The translations under genes and the position numbers were made by a program. From positions 1,364,001-1,428,000 of the forward strand of contig NZ_OY762426.1 of NCBI RefSeq assembly GCF_963665675.1: a stretch of DNA of 64,000 nt. The letters are read 5' to 3'. A model generated the notes under the pieces. It was given only the letters and a program-made list of their open reading frames with translations. It had not been told where the DNA came from and did no database searches. This document shows, one piece after another, positions 38,085 through 46,567 of this stretch; the first letter of the stretch is position 1, and every line of letters begins with the position of its first letter. This stretch comes from an uncultured Methanolobus sp. (lineage in GTDB: Archaea > Halobacteriota > Methanosarcinia > Methanosarcinales > Methanosarcinaceae).

Positions 38085-39389
38085 TTATTCGTATCTCAAG
38101 GCATCAACAGGATTTAATTTCGATGCATTTTTTGCAGGCATATATCCTGCTATCAATCCGACTATAATTGAAACAAATGTCGCAACGATTGTTGCCTTTA
38201 AACTCAGGGTAAATTCGAATGGAATCTCCATATACATTGATATTCCAAACACAATAAGCTGTACTACAACAGTCCCGATTGCAATACCAATAATTCCTCC
38301 GACCAGTCCGATAAGGGCAGCATTGAAGAGAAATATCATCATTATCTCTTTGTTTCTGGCTCCGATAGCTTTCATAATACCTATCTCCTTTGTCTTTTCA
38401 AGTACAGAGGTAAACATGCTGTTAGCAATGCCTACGGAACCAACAAGTAATGAGATACCGGCAATTAATGAAAGAAATGCTGTCAATCCGGTGATGATCT
38501 TGTTTGCGTTTTCGATACCATCAAGATTCGCATAGATATCAAAATCTTTTGAGTCTTCATCCACTCTCCTTGCTAATTGAAGTTCCTGATCCATTTTATC
38601 AATTACAGTTCTTTCATCATAGCCTTCATAAAGTGTTACTTCAATTGAATCGTACACATCTTTCTCTTTTTTGTAACCGGTGCTTTCTGAATCAACTCTA
38701 TATACTTCTTCATATGGTATGTAAATAATAGTACCATCCCCCCATCCTCCGAAAAGTCCTCCTTCCTGTTCTTCAAGGATTCCTGCAACTCTGTACGATT
38801 TATTGTTGAGAAGGACCATCTGGTTAACTCTTATTTTTCTATCCTTGAATTCCTCGTTAGCCAGTGAATGAGTGATAACTATTGCATTTCTGTCTTCTGC
38901 TATCAGTGAGCGACCCTCTGCGATTTTTTCTGCATTGAGCTCACCCCATACACCAGGGTCAACTCCTTTGAGACGTACGTCCATCTGACTAAAACCGGTG
39001 TCCATCATGGCATAATTTTCAACTACAACATCAATATATTCTATTTCCGGTATTTTTTTAAGTGTATAGATATCTTTTTTTGTTAGTTTTCCTTCAAAAT
39101 CAGAATCCGTGTCCTCTATATATTCATTTTCAACCTGAAGGTCCGAGTCCTGAATGCCTACTTCCTCTTCGTAAAAAAAACCATGAGATGTGTAAGCATA
39201 TATAGAAATAGTATCAGTTTCCAGTTGTTCAAGTGTCTTAGTCACCTGGTCATGGAAATAGTCTCCCATGGTAACAACTGTCATAACAGAGGCAATCCCG
39301 ATAACAACTCCTATTATGGTAAGCCAGCTTCGGAGTTTGTTGTGTTTTACCATGTTCAGTGATACTTTGAATATCTTAACAGGTTTCAT
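38085..39389 (-). CDS. MacB/FtsX-type ABC transporter permease
   Basis: This 434-residue permease has the MacB arrangement: TM1 at about 19-40, a large extracytoplasmic domain (about 45-285), then three TM helices near the C-terminus. The 'LRSWLTIIGVVIGIASV' start and 'EIGIMKAIGARNKEI' coupling segment are typical. It should work with the ATPase at 40661-41413 to move or remodel lipids, lipoproteins or envelope proteins. The gene for a CARDB-like partner lies between them. Confidence 0.9.
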   Translation of the reverse strand: MKPVKIFKVSLNMVKHNKLRSWLTIIGVVIGIASVMTVVTMGDYFHDQVTKTLEQLETDTISIYAYTSHGFFYEEEVGIQDSDLQVENEYIEDTDSDFEGKLTKKDIYTLKKIPEIEYIDVVVENYAMMDTGFSQMDVRLKGVDPGVWGELNAEKIAEGRSLIAEDRNAIVITHSLANEEFKDRKIRVNQMVLLNNKSYRVAGILEEQEGGLFGGWGDGTIIYIPYEEVYRVDSESTGYKKEKDVYDSIEVTLYEGYDERTVIDKMDQELQLARRVDEDSKDFDIYANLDGIENANKIITGLTAFLSLIAGISLLVGSVGIANSMFTSVLEKTKEIGIMKAIGARNKEIMMIFLFNAALIGLVGGIIGIAIGTVVVQLIVFGISMYMEIPFEFTLSLKATIVATFVSIIVGLIAGYMPAKNASKLNPVDALRYE

Positions 39390-39414
39390 TTGTAATCCCC
39401 GATTCAGAGACAGA

Positions 39415-40671
39415 TCACTGTTTTTTCTTCCTGTATATCACAAAACCGACGATTAGTACAAGTATAAGTGCCGGGAACAGCCAGCTACCTGATTTTTCGC
39501 TTTGCCCTCTTTGAATTGATTGTTGTATAACAACAGGTTCGGATGCAAAAACAGACAGTTCCCTGTCCTGTGATTCTCTTTCACCGTCACTTGAAGTATA
39601 AGCTATCTGGAATTTCAGGGGGAGGAATTCATCATATGTGTCAGGAGTCAGCCCGAAGTCTGCTATTGTATAGTCACCTTTCTGAAGAGTACCAAGAACT
39701 ACGGAATTCGATCCGCCGTTTACACTCCACCCTTCCTGGTTGGGAATAGAAACAGTTACGGAACTGGCCTTATTATTTCCGATATTTGAAACCGAAAATG
39801 AGTAATCACCGCTCATTGTCTGTTCAAGGAAAACAATATCAAAATCCGTTGTCCCGCCGATGTAGATACCTGCCTTGCTTTCAATGGTCTTGCGTTTCTG
39901 GTTCTCCACAGTTCCGGCTTCGGTTATGGTTTGCAGTTCCTCTACATCGTCATAGGTAAGCTTCATATCCAGTTTATAAAGTCCCGGAATTGTGTTGACA
40001 TTTGTGAGTACCTCAAAATCAACTGTTGCATTGTCCTGGATGTCTATGAAATTGATGTATTTTACGTTGCTTGAACCAACCGGAAGTATGAGATCGCTTG
40101 TACTTTCCCAGGAGAACATGGCATTTTTAAGAGGAGAATTCCCTACATTTTTTATAACAAAGCTCAGGTTTGTTTTCTTTCCCGGTACCAGTTTTTCAAG
40201 ACTGATGGATTCTATCTCAGCATTAGATTCACTGTCTACATAAATATCAAATTCCTGTGAAATACAAAGACTGTCCCTGTTGCCCAGTTCATAGACCATA
40301 ACTTCAAGGGGATACTGACCTGCATTGATGTTGTTGTCAACAAGTATTTTGAATTTCACAGTCTTACTTCTTTCATCCACGTAACGCTTTCCTAAGGTGC
40401 CGATGTTATTTTTCAGGCTCTGTCCCGAAATCTCAGAAAAAGGATACTTAGGCACCAGTTCTACAATAACATTTTCTACTTCTTCTGCACCTGTATTCTG
40501 GATAGAAAAGCTTACTTCGAGTACCTCACCTGGTTTTACAGGGTCAGGGTCCTGGTTTAGAAGGTCAACTGTTAGTCCAAGATCTGTGGTACTTAAAGCC
40601 AGGGTATCTTGTCCGCATAGTGTCAGGACAACAAGGCATAGCATTATTTTCCTTACAATTTTAAAATTCAT
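39415..40671 (-). CDS. Secreted CARDB/NEW3-type protein with C-terminal membrane anchor
   Basis: This 418-residue protein has a signal-like N-terminal helix (about 8-26), several Ig-like CARDB/NEW3 repeats ('PVKPGEVLEVSFSIQNTG' and later 'VPGKKTNLSFVIKNVGNSP') and a C-terminal hydrophobic anchor ending in YRKKKQ. This fits the COG1361-type surface proteins often placed with MacB-like transporters in methanogens. It overlaps the ATPase gene by 11 bases and precedes the permease by 25. It may be an extracytoplasmic adaptor taking the place of MacA. Confidence 0.82.
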   Translation of the reverse strand: MNFKIVRKIMLCLVVLTLCGQDTLALSTTDLGLTVDLLNQDPDPVKPGEVLEVSFSIQNTGAEEVENVIVELVPKYPFSEISGQSLKNNIGTLGKRYVDERSKTVKFKILVDNNINAGQYPLEVMVYELGNRDSLCISQEFDIYVDSESNAEIESISLEKLVPGKKTNLSFVIKNVGNSPLKNAMFSWESTSDLILPVGSSNVKYINFIDIQDNATVDFEVLTNVNTIPGLYKLDMKLTYDDVEELQTITEAGTVENQKRKTIESKAGIYIGGTTDFDIVFLEQTMSGDYSFSVSNIGNNKASSVTVSIPNQEGWSVNGGSNSVVLGTLQKGDYTIADFGLTPDTYDEFLPLKFQIAYTSSDGERESQDRELSVFASEPVVIQQSIQRGQSEKSGSWLFPALILVLIVGFVIYRKKKQ

Positions 40672-41413
40672 TTTTCACTACCATCCTAAAATCGTTGTTA
40701 TCAATGTCTGCGTCTATTGTTTTTCCGTTCGCTTCATCCCGTGTGATCATCCCGTCTTTCAGGACTATGTGCCTTCTGGCATACTGAGCCAGGTTCATAT
40801 CATGGGTAACCATTACTACTGTCTTGCCTTTCTCTTTCCAGAGCCTGTAGAGTATGTTCATAACATCAAGCCCTGTCTGGCTATCCAGTGCCCCTGTGGG
40901 TTCGTCTGCAAGAATGAGTTCAGGGTCACATGCAAGAGACCTTGCAATTGAAACACGTTGCTGCTGTCCTCCGGAGAGCTGGCTTGGCAGGTTGTCCAGC
41001 TTGTCTGAAAGCCCCATAAGTTCAAGAACTTCTTTTGCTCTCTCAAGAGCGACATCGTCATCGATTTCCTGTATTTCCAGTGGAAGAAGTACATTTTCAA
41101 GGGCTGTTATCCCGGGCATCAGGTTATATTGCTGGAAAACGAATCCAATCGTTTTTCCCCTCAGTCTGGAAAGGTCGGATTCGTCCATATGGGCTATGTT
41201 CCTTGAGTTCAGTAATATCTCGCCTCTGGAAGGAGTATCCAGACAACCTACGAGGTTCATCATGGTAGATTTTCCACTTCCGGAAGGTCCTATTATAGCC
41301 GTAAATTCATTGGGTTGAATATCAAAATTAATGTTTTTCAGTGCGTTGATCTGCACTTCTCCCATCTGGTATACTTTCCAAACATCTCGAAATGAAATCA
41401 ATGCTTTTTTCAT
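40661..41413 (-). CDS. LolD/MacB-type ABC transporter ATPase
   Basis: This 250-residue ATPase has Walker [11 protein letters not shown] loop '[11 protein letters not shown]', signature [13 protein letters not shown], Walker [13 protein letters not shown] and the switch His in VTHD. Sequence type matches the MacB/LolD group that pairs with FtsX-like permeases. It heads the three-gene minus-strand operon, divergent from a small winged-helix gene. A typical 30-residue C-terminal extension beyond the switch is present. Confidence 0.92.
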   Translation of the reverse strand: MKKALISFRDVWKVYQMGEVQINALKNINFDIQPNEFTAIIGPSGSGKSTMMNLVGCLDTPSRGEILLNSRNIAHMDESDLSRLRGKTIGFVFQQYNLMPGITALENVLLPLEIQEIDDDVALERAKEVLELMGLSDKLDNLPSQLSGGQQQRVSIARSLACDPELILADEPTGALDSQTGLDVMNILYRLWKEKGKTVVMVTHDMNLAQYARRHIVLKDGMITRDEANGKTIDADIDNNDFRMVVKNEF

Positions 41414-41613
41414 AACTTTCTGTAATTACTGGCATCTATAAGAGTAGGAAGTAGTTTAAATAGGTAATTTAACTACATATTTTTGTCAACTATCGTAATA
41501 TCGATAATTATATCTATGTAGGATTTAATTTCTCCAATAGTCATGTGCAGGAATGTTTTACTGAGTTGGCAAATAATCGGGGGAGGACTATATTACTTTT
41601 TAGGAAATCAAAG

Positions 41614-41916
41614 ATGGGATTAAAATCTAAAAAAACAAAACTATTTCAGAAAAGGAGCCGGCTGGAAATAATAAGGGATATACTTCAGGTTATCCGCGAA
41701 TATAACAATGCAATAGGTCCGACAAAAATACAGCGCCTTTCAAATCTTTCATTCCAGATGTTTGAGGAATACGTGGAAGAGCTGGAAAATAAAGACCTCA
41801 TCTGCATCAGGCTACAAAACAATAATAGAAAAATATACTCTGTAACAGATAAGGGAAGAGCTCTTCTTGATAAGTGTGAGGATTTTGAATCTTTTCTTGA
41901 TGATCTGGGTTTGTAA
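41614..41916 (+). CDS. Archaeal winged-helix regulator (HTH_45-like)
   Basis: This 100-residue protein is a single winged helix: 'RLEIIRDILQVI' first helix, 'TKIQRLSNLSFQMFEEYVEEL' recognition region (cited here only as its core NLSFQMFEEY) and a wing 'RKIYSVTDKGRALL'. I chose the ATG at 41614, after an AGGA site, over an upstream in-frame ATG (41545) whose extra 23 residues look non-coding. Divergent from the MacB-type operon, it may control it; that is inference from position. Confidence 0.75.
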   Translation: MGLKSKKTKLFQKRSRLEIIRDILQVIREYNNAIGPTKIQRLSNLSFQMFEEYVEELENKDLICIRLQNNNRKIYSVTDKGRALLDKCEDFESFLDDLGL

Positions 41917-41948
41917 ATATTTTGAGTAGAAAAACATAACAAAATCTT

Positions 41949-42308
41949 TCACTCTTCCGGTATCGGGAGTCCATGCTGTCTCAAAAATGACAACTTGTCC
42001 CAGTATCCTCTCTGAAAAACGATCTTATTATTTACAACATGGAAAAATCCGCATCCACGAAGTCCCAGGGGGTCTTTCCACTCCAGAATTGCCCACTCGC
42101 CATCTTCAAAAATGTTCTCAACTATGCAGACCATTTCGGCATGTGCAAACTCTTCTTCGAACATCTTTTTGATAGCCTCTTTTCCTTCCACCGGTTCCTC
42201 AGGAACCTGATAGTTGATGGCGTTTTCATCGTACATATCAGCAAGTCCTGCTGAATCTGCATTGTTAAAGGCTTCAACCCATTTTTTTATAAGTTCTCTT
42301 GGGCGCAT
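41949..42308 (-). CDS. SnoaL/NTF2-like small protein
   Basis: This 119-residue protein has an NTF2-like cone fold by sequence: 'KKWVEAFNNADSAGLADMYDENA' type first helix (core WVEAFNNAD) then strands ending 'ILEWKDPLGLRGCGFF' and 'VFQRGYWDK'. Members range from cyclases and isomerases to ligand-binding proteins. No catalytic set can be read with confidence. It lies 29 bases from the transglutaminase-like gene on the same strand and may be co-transcribed. Confidence 0.75.
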   Translation of the reverse strand: MRPRELIKKWVEAFNNADSAGLADMYDENAINYQVPEEPVEGKEAIKKMFEEEFAHAEMVCIVENIFEDGEWAILEWKDPLGLRGCGFFHVVNNKIVFQRGYWDKLSFLRQHGLPIPEE

Positions 42309-42337
42309 GTATTCAAATCCTTAGTTCTCTGTAACTC

Positions 42338-42964
42338 TCATTTTTTGTTAATCAACGGAACATCCGGAAGGTTCTCGTAAACTTCATCATAGCTCTTGTA
42401 TTCAGTCAAAACTTCAACAACAACCGAAATAGGATCAGCCCATATCTCAGGCAGGTCTGCTTCGCCTTCAATCCTGATCTCATATGCAAGCTGCTCGTGA
42501 GGTGGGTTGAACTGAGCATCCACTCCTTCCTTATTTCCCCTGGCATCAATCCGGTACCATCCAAACTCTTCCAGATAAACTGCATTCAGAGCGTGTAAAC
42601 AGAATGGTCCTCCATCTGCATTGTCATCCTTGCTCAAACGCTGGTAACAGATTCCCGCCGGAATTGAGTTTGCCCTGAGAAGTGCTGCAAGGAGATGGCT
42701 CTTAGCATAACAGTAGCCGGTTCCGTATTCAAGAACTTCGGATGCTTTCAGGGTGACAGGATTCATACGGTAGTCATAGCTGTGTTTGATTTCATCCCTG
42801 ACGAACTCGAAACAGAGTCTGGATATTTCTGTTGGGTTCTGACTGTTGCTTGCGAGTTCCTTTGCTTTTTTCATGACCGAGGGGTGATTGAAGTCGATGA
42901 TGTCCGTTGGTTTCAGATAATCCTGCCTTGCTGTCATTATAGTTAGTATTGAGTCTGTGGACAA
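42338..42964 (-). CDS. Transglutaminase-like protein
   Basis: This 208-residue protein has the Cys-His-Asp set of the transglutaminase/cysteine-protease fold: Cys85 in GTGYCYAKSH, His124 in FCLHALNAVY and Asp140 in WYRIDARGN. Prokaryotic members act as peptidases or amidases more often than as cross-linkers. No signal peptide is seen, so it is likely cytosolic. It is upstream of the NTF2-like gene and divergent from the four-gene unit starting at 43106. Confidence 0.85.
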   Translation of the reverse strand: MSTDSILTIMTARQDYLKPTDIIDFNHPSVMKKAKELASNSQNPTEISRLCFEFVRDEIKHSYDYRMNPVTLKASEVLEYGTGYCYAKSHLLAALLRANSIPAGICYQRLSKDDNADGGPFCLHALNAVYLEEFGWYRIDARGNKEGVDAQFNPPHEQLAYEIRIEGEADLPEIWADPISVVVEVLTEYKSYDEVYENLPDVPLINKK

Positions 42965-43068
42965 TGAAAATGTTTTCGTTTTTGGAATTTTGAAAATAAC
43001 TGTAAAATGAATGTTTCATGAGCAAGATAGACTATAACTGTGTAATTACTATATAGTGTATCGGTAAA

Positions 43069-43076
43069 TTTATATA
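43069..43076 (+). promoter_or_regulatory. TATA box of the winged-helix/radical SAM/HD/UDG unit
   Basis: TTTATATA lies about 30 bases before the ATG at 43106. With the usual 22-27 base spacing to the transcript start, the message would be nearly leaderless, and the palindrome at 43086-43107 would cover the initiation site. Confidence 0.6.
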
Positions 43077-43085
43077 GAATTATCA

Positions 43086-43107
43086 ATAATTGCAATATTG
43101 CAATTAT
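43086..43107. promoter_or_regulatory. Perfect 22-bp palindrome over the first start codon (candidate operator)
   Basis: The sequence from 43086 to 43107 equals its own reverse complement. Its core is AATTGCAATATTGCAATT (43088-43105), and its right end includes the first two bases of the ATG at 43106. A symmetrical site at the presumed transcription start of a winged-helix gene suggests a dimer operator and autorepression. Confidence 0.7.
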
Positions 43108-43375
43108 GGTAAAAGATGACAATTTCTCCAAATCTTATATAGTTTATAAATATTTTTGTGACAATCCTCGCGAGATAGTTACACCAAAAGAGCTAACACA
43201 AAAGTTAGAACTGAATTATAATACGGTCAACGGTGCAATTAATAGACTTTTTATCAGTGGAAAAATAGAAAGAGTAGACAGAGGGAAATATACTCTTGAT
43301 TTGCCTCTACCTGAGGGCCAAACAACTTTATTCAAATCAGAAAATGATAATATAGGAGACATAGGAGATGCATGA
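43106..43375 (+). CDS. Winged-helix DNA-binding protein, first gene of the accessory unit
   Basis: This 89-residue protein has a winged-helix core: 'SYIVYKYFCDNPREIVTPKEL' (core NPREIVTPKEL), a recognition helix around 'LNYNTVNGAINRLF' and a wing 'GKIERVDRGKYTLD'. It resembles small MarR/BlaI-sized repressors but I cannot name the family. A near-leaderless promoter and the palindrome over its start codon suggest it controls the unit. The radical SAM gene begins ten bases after its stop. Confidence 0.75.
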   Translation: MVKDDNFSKSYIVYKYFCDNPREIVTPKELTQKLELNYNTVNGAINRLFISGKIERVDRGKYTLDLPLPEGQTTLFKSENDNIGDIGDA

Positions 43376-43384
43376 GGGTGAAGT

Positions 43385-44398
43385 ATGGCTTTAAGAGATT
43401 TGACATTGGAGATTACGCGCAAGTGCCCAATGAGTTGTAAATTATGTTCATCTAATGGTGGTAAACCTTGCGATCCTGAATTTACTTTTGAAGAACTAAA
43501 GGGAATAGTAGATCAGGCTAAAGAATTAGGGGTAACTGAGATTTCTTTGTCAGGAGGAGAGCCTTTTACTTCTCTTTTTCTCAGTGATTTGTGTAAATAC
43601 ATAAGTGATTTGGATATTGATGTTTTCGTATTCACTTCTGGGAATTATTCTGATACTACTAATATAACTTCTCCCATCCCATTAGATAAATTGATTAAGT
43701 TACAAAAGTCTGGTGCAAAGAAGATTGTCTTTAGTCTACATGGCTCAAATGCTGTTATTCACGATAAAATAACTAGAAAAGAAGGCAGTTATAACAATTT
43801 ATTACAGTCCATCAGAAATGCTAAAGAAGTAGATTTGGAATTGGAAGTACATGTTGTTCCGGTTAGGGAGAACTACAAAGATATACCTGCAATAGTAGAT
43901 TTGTTGAATTGTATCGGTGTGGAGTCTCTTCATATATTAAGATTTGTACCACAAGGTAGGGGAGAAACATATAGAGAAGAACTAGAGCTTAATAAAATAG
44001 AGCAATTTGAATTAAATGGGATGTTGAATAATATTGTAGCCAACTCTCCAATTACAATCACAGTCGGTGCTCATTTTAATGATTTTGATATAAAAACAAC
44101 AGGTAGGTGTACGGCTGGTACAAGAAAAGCTGTAATAAGGCCTGATGGATGTGTGTATCCATGTGTAGGTATGAAATGTCTTCAAAATCTTTCTACTTAC
44201 GATGTTCGATCTAAAAACCTAAAGGACATTATAGATAATTCTTCGTGTTTTGTTCTATCTAGGAACCTTTTAAAAGAAGAAAACTGTTGCTTGGCTCAAA
44301 AGCTGGCTAAAAGAGATATTGTAGCCATAGATAAAAAAACGTTTGATAAAAAACTATCTATGAAACCCTTTAACGCTTGTACATATCAATTGAGTTGA
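43385..44398 (+). CDS. Radical SAM enzyme with C-terminal SPASM/twitch-like Cys region
   Basis: This 337-residue enzyme has the radical SAM cluster Cys14, Cys18 and Cys21 in RKCPMSCKLC, the SAM-binding LSGGEP and a partial TIM barrel. The C-terminal part has Cys-rich segments, 'GRCTAGTRKAVIRPDGCVYPC' (core IRPDGCVYPC) and 'NSSCFVL...ENCCLA', consistent with an auxiliary Fe-S cluster as in SPASM/twitch enzymes. Such enzymes modify peptides, cofactors or nucleosides. It lacks obvious viperin-type hallmarks. No precursor peptide gene is seen beside it. Next gene starts five bases after its stop. Confidence 0.82.
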   Translation: MALRDLTLEITRKCPMSCKLCSSNGGKPCDPEFTFEELKGIVDQAKELGVTEISLSGGEPFTSLFLSDLCKYISDLDIDVFVFTSGNYSDTTNITSPIPLDKLIKLQKSGAKKIVFSLHGSNAVIHDKITRKEGSYNNLLQSIRNAKEVDLELEVHVVPVRENYKDIPAIVDLLNCIGVESLHILRFVPQGRGETYREELELNKIEQFELNGMLNNIVANSPITITVGAHFNDFDIKTTGRCTAGTRKAVIRPDGCVYPCVGMKCLQNLSTYDVRSKNLKDIIDNSSCFVLSRNLLKEENCCLAQKLAKRDIVAIDKKTFDKKLSMKPFNACTYQLS

Positions 44399-44403
44399 GA
44401 ATT

Positions 44404-45912
44404 ATGACTGAATCTATTACTGATAAAGATCTTCTGGTATGGTTTCAATCTAACTATAAAAAGATTCCATTTATAAATTTGGCAGATCTAATTGATGAAA
44501 GATTAGATAGAAGCTCTCGACTTGAAACAACTATAAAAAAAGAATTGAACATAAAGCAAGAGCTCCACGAACAAAAAGAGATACTTAAAAAAATGTGGAA
44601 AGACTTAGTTGCAAATGCCATTATATATCTAAAGCTTCAGGATAAAAGAGAAAAATATAATGACGATGGCGATTATGGAATCGATCAGCTAGCAGATTTT
44701 TTTGATGAGTATTGCGATTTTGAAAAGCTCCTTTATGGTAGTAGTGACTATTATAGAGATCACGTATCACATGTATTTAAAGTTTTTTTGCTTGGGGAAT
44801 ATCTGGTCAGAGAAAAACTTCCTGGTGGATTTTCTTCGATAGAACTTTTTGATCATAAACTAGATGTTTCGTGGAAAAAAGCTTCTAATGATTATGAAGA
44901 TGAACAAGAAAGAAAAGATAAGAAATATACGATTACTGAACAAGAAAAAGAAGCTATGTGGTGTGTTGTTTCTTTAACTCATGATTTGGGATATCCAACT
45001 GAAATAATGTATAAGATTCCAGAAAAAATGAGAAAAATGCTAAGTACATTCAACATAGATGTTTCTTATAATGCTTCTCATCAGAGTCAAATATATAATG
45101 ATCACATTCTCAAACTAGTTGCTTCTGACTTAGAAAGGCATTCTGTTTATTCAAGAAAAGGAAAAAAATATTACTACACAACTCATATAAAATCAAAGTA
45201 TTATTCAAAATATTCTAGATCTTTAGAACAATGGGATCATGGTCTTGAAAGTTGTATATTGCTTGCCAAAACTCTCGTTTATTTTTTGGAAATGGATTGC
45301 AGTTTAGATGAAAGGAAAAAAATGGATACTTTAGATGCAAGACACTTTTTAATTAGGCAAAGGATGTTAAAAGCAATTGCGAGTCATAACTGCAATTACA
45401 TTTATCATTTAAAACTTGATATGTCCTTCCTGCTTAGAATAATTGATGAAATGCAGGAGTGGGGAAGACCTCGATTATCAGATTTGTTCTCAACATCACC
45501 TATTTCTTCACTCGAAATAAAGGAATTCACGCAAGAGATAATTGATTATACAATACAATTTGATTATGGAAAATGCACTCCTGTATCTATAAATATAGAA
45601 GAAGCTCATAGAAATATAAAAGAATATTTTAGACGAAAAATTGATTTATATACAATGGTATTAAGAAGTGCAGTTGATGGCAAAAACAGAAATTTTACTT
45701 TGAAGTTTAATGTTGTTGACAAAATAGAGATTTCAAAACCAGTTACTTATCAGTTTACGCATGAAAATCCAAAAGATGTGACTATTAGTATTTGCTACTA
45801 CAATTCTGATGATTCACATTCTACTTTGGAAAGAGATACATATGTGAAGATGAGTATTTTTGAAAATACTGAAGCTAAATGGAAAGAATTCTACAAGAAA
45901 TATTACTCATGA
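44404..45912 (+). CDS. HD-domain protein (putative phosphohydrolase)
   Basis: This 502-residue protein has HD-superfamily residues: His120 and His123 in YRDHVSHVFK, His193-Asp194 in SLTHDLGYP, and later His in 'QWDHGLES' and 'IASHNCNY', which could complete one or two metal sites. A helical N-terminal region (1-115) and a beta-rich C-terminal region (about 410-500) flank it. HD proteins include dNTP hydrolases, cyclic-nucleotide phosphodiesterases and nucleases of conflict systems. I start it at the ATG at 44404; an upstream in-frame ATG at 44377 lies inside the radical SAM gene. Its stop overlaps the UDG start. Confidence 0.75.
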   Translation: MTESITDKDLLVWFQSNYKKIPFINLADLIDERLDRSSRLETTIKKELNIKQELHEQKEILKKMWKDLVANAIIYLKLQDKREKYNDDGDYGIDQLADFFDEYCDFEKLLYGSSDYYRDHVSHVFKVFLLGEYLVREKLPGGFSSIELFDHKLDVSWKKASNDYEDEQERKDKKYTITEQEKEAMWCVVSLTHDLGYPTEIMYKIPEKMRKMLSTFNIDVSYNASHQSQIYNDHILKLVASDLERHSVYSRKGKKYYYTTHIKSKYYSKYSRSLEQWDHGLESCILLAKTLVYFLEMDCSLDERKKMDTLDARHFLIRQRMLKAIASHNCNYIYHLKLDMSFLLRIIDEMQEWGRPRLSDLFSTSPISSLEIKEFTQEIIDYTIQFDYGKCTPVSINIEEAHRNIKEYFRRKIDLYTMVLRSAVDGKNRNFTLKFNVVDKIEISKPVTYQFTHENPKDVTISICYYNSDDSHSTLERDTYVKMSIFENTEAKWKEFYKKYYS

Positions 45913-46520
45913 AAAACACATCAATTTTTAAAAAAAAAATATGTGAATGTACAAAATGTATTAACCTTGTAAAATCACGTAGTTTAGCGGTTCCTGGATA
46001 TGGTTATCCTGATGCAGACATTCTTTTCATTGGTCTAGCTCCGGGTAGATATGGAGCCGACAAGACTGGAAAGCCTTTTACAAAAGATGCTTCTGGCAAG
46101 ATATTTCAAACTGCTTTGTCCCTCTCAGATATGAGTATGGAACCAAATGGGCTTGATCAAAGAGAAGAACTTCTAAAAGCTTATGTGACTAATCTGGTCA
46201 AATGCAATCCAAGGGACGAGAAAGGAAACAATAGATACCCTACTTCAGATGAAGTAGAAAACTGTCTTGAATATTTGCATGATGAGCTTGATTTAATTAA
46301 TGCTCCAGTTGTTGTTCCTTTAGGAAAGCTCTCGACAGAGCATGTAACTGGTCGGAAATGTAAAAAACTTAGTTCATTACATAATGTGCCTATACGCATG
46401 GAAAAATTCTGGTGTGTTCCATTCCTCCATCCTTCATATGTTGCAAGAGGCGCTTATTCCAGAGAGACTTATTTTGATGATTTTAGATCTCTTTCTAAAT
46501 TTGTTAGAGATAACAAATAG
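45909..46520 (+). CDS. Uracil-DNA glycosylase, family 5-like (UdgB type)
   Basis: This 203-residue protein has the family-5 pattern GLAP-(x)-Y/HG-(x)-K/NTG-(x)-F (GLAPGRYGADKTGKPF) in motif 1 and His174-Pro-Ser in motif 2. Four Cys (two among 12, 14 and 17, plus Cys99 and Cys119) fit the family [4Fe-4S] cluster. UdgB enzymes remove uracil and other deaminated bases. The ATG overlaps the HD gene stop (ATGA), so it belongs to the accessory unit. It ends in UAG (46518-46520); the next in-frame stop is another UAG 32 codons later. Confidence 0.82.
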   Translation: MKNTSIFKKKICECTKCINLVKSRSLAVPGYGYPDADILFIGLAPGRYGADKTGKPFTKDASGKIFQTALSLSDMSMEPNGLDQREELLKAYVTNLVKCNPRDEKGNNRYPTSDEVENCLEYLHDELDLINAPVVVPLGKLSTEHVTGRKCKKLSSLHNVPIRMEKFWCVPFLHPSYVARGAYSRETYFDDFRSLSKFVRDNK

Positions 46521-46567
46521 AAGAAAAATCACAATACAATTAAAAAACAAGAAAAAATGAAAGATCC

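Noticed and set aside
41545..41613. Upstream in-frame start of the small winged-helix gene
   Set aside because: No ribosome site and extra residues unlike the family; the ATG at 41614 has an AGGA site.
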